In this document: positions 7,611-14,230 of the stretch, piece by piece
Position numbering within the stretch: the first letter of the stretch is position 1
Layout of the letters: the number at the start of each line of letters is the position of its first letter
Translations under genes and position numbers: made by a program
Origin: Monoplex corrugatus
Lineage: Eukaryota > Mollusca > Gastropoda > Littorinimorpha > Ranellidae
DNA: 15,758 bases
Direction: 5' to 3'
Assembly: GCA_030674185.1 (NCBI GenBank)
Contig: JAPXFY010005155.1
Span: forward strand, 1-15,758
Notes under the pieces: generated by a model
What the model was told of the DNA's origin: nothing
Databases searched by the model: none
What the model saw: the letters and a program-made list of their open reading frames with translations, nothing else

Positions 7611-7810
7611 AGGGGAATTAAAAGTGGTCACAAAAGGAAAGCTGGAGGGAAAAAAACCCAGGGGACCCCCGGTGGAAAAAAAGGACGGACTTGCAGGGTG
7701 GCGAAGAAAAAAAGGGGGGGAGATGTTTTCTTGCGCAAAGGGGATAGTTCGTTGGAAGGCCAAAGATCGTAAAGCCATGCGGCAGGGCACATATGTGATA
7801 TTTTAGATCG
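7611..7810 (+). pseudogene. Second, duplicated copy of the LINE ORF tail
   Basis: This repeats 7395-7595 at an offset of about 216 bp. Shared blocks are GGTCACAA (7409 and 7625), CTGGAGGGAAA, GGACGGACT, CAGGGTGG, GGGGATAGTT, AAAGCCAT and CAGGGCAC. Here the frame is better preserved. An open frame from 7624 reads KLEGKKPRGPP, then DGLAGWRRKKGG, then AKGIVRWKAKDRKAMRQGT, and stops at 7804-7806. The GRPR-type basic stretch, the DGL..W spacing and the KDR..W-like end match the tails of many LINE ORFs. It lacks the expanded GAT tail seen after the first copy. It may be a tandem duplication or a second nested insertion. Confidence 0.62.
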
Positions 7811-8032
7811 GAAAATTCAGGGGGATTATGGAAGATAGGGAAACACAGCATGAACCCCCACACATCGGAGTGTGCAGACTTTTACCAACAAATCCCGGGC
7901 GCATTTGGGAAAAACAGCGTGCATGTAAGCCTCAAAAAATTCGGGAACAGACCCAAAAAAGAGAAAAAAACCCCAAAACTTTTCGAACATCAAGCAAATA
8001 AAACCACTCCAGACAGAAGACAGACGACAGCC
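7811..8032. other. Unassigned spacer with short open frame
   Basis: An open frame from 7850 begins MNPHTSECADFYQQIPGAFG and continues to about 7995 before entering CA-repeat DNA. The first 45 residues are not low-complexity, but I recognise no family, and the remainder is repeat-encoded. I record it without a function. Confidence 0.35.
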
Positions 8033-8212
8033 CGACACACACACCACACACACACACAAAACACACAACAAGGGACGCAACAAAAACACACACACACCAC
8101 ACACAACAAACCCCCACACACAACACACCCACCCAAAACACACACACAAAAGACAGAGAGTGGTGGAGGGGGTGTGGGGAGGAAGGGGGAGACAGCGAAA
8201 AAAGAGGGAGAG

Positions 8213-8249
<37 letters not shown>

Positions 8250-8260
8250 CAGACGACAAG
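8033..8260. repeat. Compound CA then GA microsatellite
   Basis: (CA)n with interruptions covers 8033-8150, then GGAGGGGG and (GA)n run to about 8260. Open frames across this region on both strands are simple-sequence artefacts. Confidence 0.88.
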
Positions 8261-8310
8261 ACAAGAGGGAGAAGGGAAAAAGAAGGGAAATTGAGACAGT
8301 TGGGAGAAAA

Positions 8311-8608
8311 GAGACGTGTGTTTTGTGTGTATGTGTGGTTAGGGTGTGGTTTTCGCCACGTGTTGTGTGGTGTGTGTATTGAGAGAGAGAGAGAGTGTGG
8401 TATGAGAGAGGAGAGGGAATTGTGTGTGTGTGGTGTGTGTGCGTGCGCGGGTGTGTCTTTGTGTGTTTGAAAGTGTATCTGTGTGATGCATGTGTGATCT
8501 GTATGTTTTTGGTTGTGTGGTTTGTGTATTGGCGCACGTGCGTGTGCGTGTGTATTTTGGGGGTGTGTGTGGGGTGGTGTGTGGTGGGTGTGTGGTGTGG
8601 GGGGCCCG
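8311..8608. repeat. TG microsatellite with internal GA patch
   Basis: (TG)n and GTGTGG repeats have a GAGAGAGA insert at about 8380-8415. The order CA, GA, TG from 8033 to 8608 makes the flanks complementary to each other around the GA centre. Confidence 0.88.
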
Positions 8609-8813
8609 GAAAAGGAAAGGTAATTATGTATAATTTTCCCTTTCGCGGGCCTTTAAGAAATGTGACAGAGGGGTTTTGGGGCTGAATTTAGTTTTTTCAT
8701 CCAGTCAGAACCCCGGGCGTAATCACCCGAGGGATTTTCAAACGAGCCCACAAACAAATTATGTTTTTGGGCGATTGGGTGCTGGGCTGGCTCGGTTCTC
8801 TGTTATATACAAA
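8609..8813. other. Unassigned spacer
   Basis: About 200 bp of complex sequence lies between two TG tracts. No recognisable ORF, RNA or repeat copy is seen. Confidence 0.4.
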
Positions 8814-9130
8814 AGTGTGTGTGTGGTTTGTGTGTGTGTGGTGTTGTGGGTTTGTGTTTTGTGTGTGGTTTGTGTGTGTTTGGGTGAGAGAGAGGAGAGA
8901 GAGGAGAGAGAGAGAGAGTGTGTGTGTGTGTGTGAGTGTGTGTTTTTGTGATTAAAATTTATATTCTTTTTCCCTCCTCCCCTTTTCTTCATTCCTTTCT
9001 CTCTCTCCCCTTTTCCCCTTTTTACGCACACCAACACCTGCACACACACACGCCCCCTGAAACCTCAAAAAACCCCACACCCCATACACAAAAGGCGCCC
9101 CCCGCCCGCCCCCCGCACACACAGACAGAC
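8814..9130. repeat. Compound TG/GA, CT and CA simple-sequence cluster
   Basis: (TG)n covers 8814-8886, (GA)n about 8887-8918 and (TG)n about 8919-8946. A CT-rich patch follows at 8968-9020 and CA-rich DNA at 9028-9125. Reading frames here are repeat artefacts. Confidence 0.85.
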
Positions 9131-9145
9131 GAAATACAGATTAAG

Positions 9146-9180
9146 AATCTATTGGCCCATATTTCGGAAATATACCTATA
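9146..9180. repeat. Short conserved core between CA and CT tracts, copy 2
   Basis: The sequence CTATTGGCCCATATTTCGG near 9149-9167 differs by one C from the core at 4891-4908. It is also preceded by a CA tract and followed by TATAC and a CT tract. Confidence 0.7.
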
Positions 9181-9185
9181 CACAT

Positions 9186-9455
9186 TCTCTCTCTCTCTCT
9201 CTCTCTCTCAACACACATCCACACACTCTCTTTCTCTTTCCTCTTTTATCTCTCTCCCCCTCCCCCCCATCCCCCCCTCTCTCTCTCTCACTCTCTCTTT
9301 CTTCACTCACCTCCTCTCTCGTTTTCCCCCTCTTCACTCCTTTCTCTCCCATTTCCCTCCCTTTTTTTCTCTCTCTCAATTTCATTATTCTCTGTCTCTC
9401 TCTCTCTTCCCCTTTTTCTTTTTCTCTCTTCTTCTCTCTTTCTCTTTTCTCTTTT
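9186..9455. repeat. CT polypyrimidine block
   Basis: A perfect (CT)n start at about 9187-9209 degrades into CT-rich DNA with C-runs and T-runs to 9455. Ser/Leu/Phe-rich frames are artefacts. Confidence 0.9.
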
Positions 9456-9827
9456 AAAAAATTTTTTTTGACTGTACGAAAAATGTTTCGTTTACTGATT
9501 TAATGGATTTTTTTCATTTGTAAAACGCCAGGTCTAATAATGTCGCATTGGTTTCTTTTACCAGCGATAAATGTGTGCTGCTTCAGAACCTTTTTAACTA
9601 ATTCTTCAAAGACAAAGCGCCCGACACCTTCAAAAGTTAAGGGGAAAGGGGTGGGGGGGAAAAGGGTGGAGGGGGACGGGGGCCAGGAAAAGAAAAAAAA
9701 AAAGATTTGATCCAAAGGGGAATCAACCCCCAGAAATTATCTCGCTTTCCATTCACAGCCTTAACCCGGGGCTACAGTTCTTGGCTGGGGACTTGGGAAA
9801 GGGGGGAAGGCGGAACGGACGAACGAG
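9456..9827. other. Unassigned spacer
   Basis: AT-rich DNA contains a G/A-rich patch at about 9640-9705. A minus-strand frame ending near 9500 includes GRFVFEELVKKVLKQHTF in non-simple sequence, but I recognise no domain and the upstream part is homopolymer-derived. No feature is called beyond this note. Confidence 0.4.
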
Positions 9828-9917
9828 CGGAAAATTTTTTATTTTTATTTATTTTATTTTATTTTTTTTTTATTTTATTTTATTTTTATATATATATTTT
9901 TTTTTTGGGGGGGGGAG
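9828..9917. repeat. ATTTT repeat, T-run and G-run
   Basis: TTTTA/ATTTT units and a TATATATA patch are followed by a T-run and then about ten Gs at 9907-9916. This is low-complexity DNA, and the adjoining homopolymers may be partly sequencing error. Confidence 0.85.
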
Positions 9918-10339
9918 ATGCTTAAATTACGATTTTTTTAACAAGCTTTTTTGTTTGCTGTTATTTACACTGTTTTTTTATGATATTCAGTCCCACCATT
10001 TATGCCCCCTTTCAAGTTACGATTAGTAAATACAAAAACCCGAATATTTAAACACAAAAGTTGTACGAAAAACACGAAAGTTACTTACAATATACCATCA
10101 TGTTTTAAAATTTCCCATGAGCACTCAAACTTGTCCCCCTCTCCCCCAGCTCAACCCAGATGGAACTCCAACAACATCATGATTCCCTCTCATCGAATCA
10201 TCTCATCCGATTGTCCAAAAAAAAAACAAAAAAAAAAAAAAACCTTTCCCAGCTTCTTGGCCATTAAGGTGGCGTAGAAAAGGGACAAAAATTAAAACCT
10301 TTTTTCCCTGGACCAGGAACCCCCAGGAGAACAGCGAAG
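9918..10339. other. Unassigned AT-rich spacer with A-run
   Basis: This is mostly AT-rich sequence with interrupted A-runs at about 10217-10242 and weak ATC repetition near 10170-10210. I see no gene. Confidence 0.4.
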
Positions 10340-10515
10340 ATGGGGAAGACCAGAAATGAACGGCACCAGGGTTTGACAAGACCTACAATGGTGATAGACG
10401 CGGGAGTGATCCCCTCAGATTTTCACGGACCCCTCTGGGGGGACTCTTGCTCCCTCATGCCTCGTAAGACGCCAGGGTTTAAAAATCGTCAGAGGATAAC
10501 CAGATTGGGAAAGGA
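10340..10515 (+). pseudogene. Possible dUTPase-like fragment (weak)
   Basis: The open frame from 10340 contains GLTRPTMVIDAGVIPSDFHG. The part DAGVIPSDFHG resembles the AGVID.DYRG block (motif 3) of trimeric dUTPases, although the usual Asp after GVI is Pro here. In neighbouring frames about 20 residues downstream there is a KIVRG block next to QRITRLG, at a spacing similar to motif 4. A full motif 1, a PRSG motif 2 and a clear C-terminal glycine motif are not visible. If real, it is a decayed piece of a host gene or of a mobile element carrying a dUTPase domain. Chance resemblance is quite possible. No functional protein could come from this segment as read. Confidence 0.25.
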
Positions 10516-10958
10516 AGGTGAGGGTTCAGGCATTTGTTTGTTGTTGTTTTTTGTTGTTGTTGTTTAAATGTGACGCGGAAGGGGTAAGTGAGGGGGAGTA
10601 GCTGGAGATAGGGGAAAAGGTGGGTGGGGTGTGGGGGAGTTTGGGGGGGGGAAAGGGATAAAACATTAGGGTGGGAGAAAGGCCCCAAGGGCACCAAAAT
10701 TTCTTCCATAACTCGGAACCGAAAAATCGGGATTATTATGATGCTGAGTCATTTTAAAAAAAACAAAAATAAAAAAAAAAAAAACAACAACAACAAAAGA
10801 AGAAGCAGGGGGTTTTTGACGCGGGCTGCATAAAATCTGTGTGGCTACAGTAAACCGCAAACCACTCCAAATTCCACAGCTGGACGGGGCGGAGGACACA
10901 AACGCCCAAACCCATAATAAACCCGCTTTTCACTTCCAACAATCCCCTTGGAAAAAAA
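10516..10958. other. Unassigned spacer with GTT and CAA runs
   Basis: A GTT-rich stretch (about 10536-10563) and an A-rich stretch ending in (CAA)n (about 10757-10797) are complementary in type and about 200 bp apart. G-rich DNA lies between them. No gene is supported. Confidence 0.45.
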
Positions 10959-10961
10959 CAC

Positions 10962-10992
<31 letters not shown>

Positions 10993-11120
10993 AAAAAAAA
11001 AAAAAACCCACAAAAAACACAACCCCCAACAAAAAAACAAAAAAAAAACAACAACAAAAAAAACATCAAAAAAAAACAAAACCAAAAGAAAACAACAGCA
11101 AAAAAACAAAAAAAAAAAAA
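10959..11120. repeat. C-run joined to A-run, then CAA/CAAA-rich tract
   Basis: A run of 22 Cs (10961-10982) directly abuts a run of 24 As (10983-11006), followed by A-rich DNA with AAC and CAACAA units. Both runs are suspiciously long and adjacent, so consensus error at a difficult repeat is likely. Confidence 0.85.
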
Positions 11121-11135
11121 TTTAAAGATATATAC

Positions 11136-11447
11136 GTATGTTGTGTTGTGTGTGTGTGTGGTGTTGGGGCCCATGTGTTGGTGTGTGTGGTTTTGGGGTT
11201 GTTGTTGTGTGTGTTCTTGTTCGTTCTTTAATTTAACCGTCTTTTCACTAAAAGGATATTAGAGGTGTTTGTGGGGTTTTGGGTGTGTGTGTGTGTGTGT
11301 GCGGTGTGTTGGTGGTGTGGGGGTGTGTGGGTGTGTTGTAGTGTGGCCCATTTTGGGGTGTTTTTGTGTGTGGTGTGCATGCGTGTATGTGTGAAAAAAG
11401 AAAGAGAGAGGGAGAAGAGAGAAGAGAAGAGAGAGAGAAAAGAGAAT
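11136..11447. repeat. TG microsatellite ending in GA tract
   Basis: TG and GTT repeats (11136-11216), a short spacer, TG repeats (about 11268-11392) and a GA tract (11397-11447) form another compound block. The frames across it are simple-sequence artefacts. Confidence 0.85.
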
Positions 11448-11635
11448 CCCTGACAAGGAAATCACCCTGTTGATGGAAAAAAGGGAAAAATGGGGCCCCT
11501 AAAGGGTTTTCATTTTTTGAATATAATTGTGACTACGTAAATGCCGCACTTTCATAATTTTTTTTAGTTCTGCGAGAAACGTTTTTTTTGTCTTCTTCGT
11601 CCACATCACTTCCAATTACAGGGTTATAATTTCAA
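11448..11635. other. Unassigned spacer
   Basis: Short AT-rich complex DNA with no identifiable gene or repeat copy. Confidence 0.4.
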
Positions 11636-11842
11636 GAAAAAAAAACAGAAAAGAAAGAAGAAGAAGAAAAAAAAAAGAAAAAGAAAAAGAAGAAGAAGAA
11701 GAAAGAAAAAAAGGAAGAAAAAAAAAAGATGAAAGAACACAGAAAAAAAAAAAGAAAAGAAAAGAAACCAAAAGAAAGAAAAAGAAGAAGAAGAAAACAA
11801 CACAAAACACATTAACACAACAAAAGAAAAAAGAAAAAAGAC
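11636..11842. repeat. A-rich / GAA microsatellite
   Basis: (GAA)n, A-runs and AAAAGAAAG units cover about 200 bp. The Phe/Ser-rich minus-strand frames are artefacts of the purine repeat. Confidence 0.88.
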
Positions 11843-12205
11843 GAATCTATGGCAGAATTAAAAAATTTCCACTACACCGCTTCTCTCCTTTTCATGCAAC
11901 TGTAAATTAACGCGTTTCATTTAACCTTCAATGGAACTTCACACCCCCTACAAAGTACAACTATTGAGAAGTTAACCCTTTTTCTGCATGGTAAAAGAAA
12001 TCTATGCAAGTATGCGGTGTGGATACGAGTATTTTAAACGTCGTTAAGTGGAAAAAACTATTGTATCTCAGCAATAAAAACACAAATAAAAAAATTAGTA
12101 AAAAAAGGGTTTTTCTGTAGAAAAAAATGAACCTGAGGAAATTGCTTCACGCATGCACGCACGAGGCAATAACACTTCAACCACCACCCCCACCCCCAAC
12201 CCCCA
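11843..12205. other. Unassigned AT-rich spacer
   Basis: Complex AT-rich DNA contains one TTAACCCTTTT motif at 11972-11982, the same motif that bounds the palindromic units at 12685-13079. No gene or RNA is visible. Confidence 0.45.
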
Positions 12206-12560
12206 CCATCATATCATCATCAAAAAAACAGCAGCAGCAGCGTCATCATATCAAAACCATTATTGCAGGTGAACGGAAAGGGTTTTTAACCCCACACACA
12301 CACACACACCACACACCCCAAAAAACACACACACAAAAACACACCACACACACACCCACACACTCACACACACACACACACACTCACACACACCAAAACA
12401 CACACAACACACACAAAAAAAACACACATACACACACACACAAACACAACCACCCAAATTACACACATAACACGTATAAACACACACCCCAACACACAGC
12501 ACACCAGACACAAAACACACCCACACACACAAACACACACCCTACACCAACGACACACGC
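12206..12560. repeat. ATC/CAG patch followed by long CA microsatellite
   Basis: ATC repeats with a short (CAG)n patch (12206-12262) precede ATTGCAGG and an A/G-rich link, then (CA)n with interruptions from about 12292 to 12560. The ATC run is the reverse complement of the GAT tails seen elsewhere. The 179-codon His/Thr-rich frame is not a gene. Confidence 0.82.
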
Positions 12561-12684
12561 TACGATCAACAACCTCCCTACCACCCCACCACCAGTCCAA
12601 CCCCAACCTACGATATTTTCAGACCGCCAAAAAAACAAGACATCACCAACGCGGGGGGAAAAATAAACCTATTTCAAAAAAAGA

Positions 12685-13079
12685 TTTACCCTTTACGCCC
12701 CACCCTTATCCCTCGACTGCAAAAACGACCTTTTTGACTCCCTCACCTACCACCAGCTTCCTGCACAACTGGTGGATAGGTAGGAAGTTGCAGAAAGCTG
12801 GGGGATAAGTTGAGAAATCAAAAAAATTAACCCTTTTACTCCCTACCCCCAATTTAACCAGCTTTGCAAAAGTGGTGGATGGATGAGGAAGTTGCTGAAC
12901 GCTGGGTAAGGGGGAGAGAGTAAAAACAAAATTAACCCTTTTTTATCCCCACCCTAACCATGAAGAAGTTCTAAACTGGTGGACAAGGTGAGAGGTCAAA
13001 AAATTTAAATTTTGACCCCTCCCCCATTTACAATTCTTTCAGAAAGTGGTGGATGGGGAGGGGAGGGTCAAAGGGTTAA
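12685..13079. repeat. Tandem array of four imperfect palindromes bounded by TTAACCCTTT
   Basis: Units at about 12685-12833, 12827-12936, 12931-13008 and 13010-13079 each have a pyrimidine-rich left arm and a complementary purine-rich right arm around a central A(A/G)(C/T)TGGTGGA. The last unit is clearest: TTTGACCCCTCCCCCAT on the left faces ATGGGGAGGGGAGGGTCAAA on the right. TTAACCCTTTT occurs at 12827 and 12932, and its complement AAAGGGTTAA at 13070-13079. Each unit could extrude as a hairpin. The structure would suit tandemly amplified MITE-like or foldback sequence, but no transposase or target duplication was identified. Confidence 0.7.
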
Positions 13080-13296
13080 GGTTTTGCTTGCTAGCAGGTT
13101 TACAATGCGGAAGGAGGATGCTGAGGACGCGTGCGGCGTCAAAGGTTAACGATCACCTGCCCGAAAAATGTTTCATTTTCATTTAGACTAAGCTCCATAA
13201 CATTTGACTTTTTACTTCCACGGTCGGCTGTGTGAAGAGAAATGGTAACAGCAACAGAAGTTGGGGGGGGCCCCAAAGTTCCCCTTTGCAGGACCT
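13080..13296. other. Unassigned spacer
   Basis: Complex DNA with a G-run/C-run patch near 13262-13275. No gene, RNA or repeat copy is recognised apart from an AAAGGTTAAC at 13141-13150 that echoes the neighbouring array's motif. Confidence 0.4.
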
Positions 13297-13705
13297 TTTT
13301 GTTATTTTATTTTTTTTCTTTTTTTTTGTTTAATACCAGGCCCGCTGCACAACCATATCAGGGCATAACCGTTTTTTAAAAAATACACAATACTTTTCAA
13401 GGGAGAGACAGAGAAAAAAAAGGAAAATAAAATCAAAACACATATCAACCCTTCGCCACACAATCTAAAGAGATAACCCGGGGGGTTGACCAACCGTCCA
13501 ATTCCTCCACAGGGACTTCAAATAAAACACACCTGAATACAAATTTAAAAATAACTAAGGACACTATAGTACATGTATTCAATATAAACGGGCCTAAATT
13601 TCCCAAACAGCTTCTGCTATTCATTTCCCCGAGCCAATAAAACACTTAATCATGAACAAAAATTAAACAATCCCAAAAAAAAAGTACGTAAGACTTTTTC
13701 GACAC
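13297..13705. repeat. Dispersed repeat A, copy 2
   Basis: The second copy of the 2936-3300 repeat is in the same orientation and about 40 bp longer, partly from a T-rich stretch after TTTTTGTTATT. The shared end is GTACGTAAG near 13683-13691. Open minus-strand frames of 63-66 codons cross it but are not conserved in copy 1, so coding is not supported. Confidence 0.7.
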
Positions 13706-14230
13706 AACAGGTGAATGGACCCGCAACAGAAAAATAAGGGAAGAAATGACAGTAACAAAAAAACAAGCAAAAAAAAGAAAAAGGCAGAAAAGAGGAAATT
13801 TCTGCACGAAAATTTCCTGAAGGTGGGGGATATATTTTTACTGAAGGAGCCCCCTGGTAACCCCAGGATGGGGGGGGGGGGGGGGTCGGGACCTATGCTC
13901 CTACGATAAGGACAGTGCTGTCGTTTTGGTTTAAAAAAACCGCGTTCCCCAAGAAAGCCAATTTGAGAAAATTCAAGGTTTAAATCTCCTCCAAATGACA
14001 GCACTTCTCAGCGAGGCTTTTTTTATTTTTTTTTTTTTTCCCAAATTTTATTGGACCCAAAGGTCTTTGCAGTAAACTGTCAAGTGATATGGCCCGGAAT
14101 TTTTTCTCCCCCCTTTGTCCCCTTCGTTTGTAAACAAGATAACCCATGATGGGGCCCGAAATGGTATGCAGCGCATGGACGTCCATCTTTGCTTTATGAA
14201 ATGTCGTCGAGAACTTGGGAGGCGTTGTTT
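13706..14230. other. Unassigned spacer before minisatellite
   Basis: A-rich and G-run patches (17 or more Gs near 13870-13886) and a T-run near 14018-14040 lie in otherwise complex DNA. The frame opening at 14115 reads non-simple sequence for about 45 codons before entering the minisatellite, with no recognised domain. Confidence 0.4.

Noticed and set aside
12206..12300. A third copy of the GAT-core-CA module
   Set aside because: ATTGCAGG followed by an A/G-rich link and a CA tract resembles the start of core copy 2, but the similarity is about 35 bp and imperfect and the adjacent repeat is ATC rather than GAT.
12127..12666. 179-codon His/Thr-rich frame
   Set aside because: It is encoded by a CA microsatellite preceded by an ATC/CAG patch. 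No protein features remain after masking repeats.
13962..14052. Polyadenylation or terminator signal at the T-run near 14018-14040
   Set aside because: There is no associated gene, and T- and A-runs occur throughout the window.
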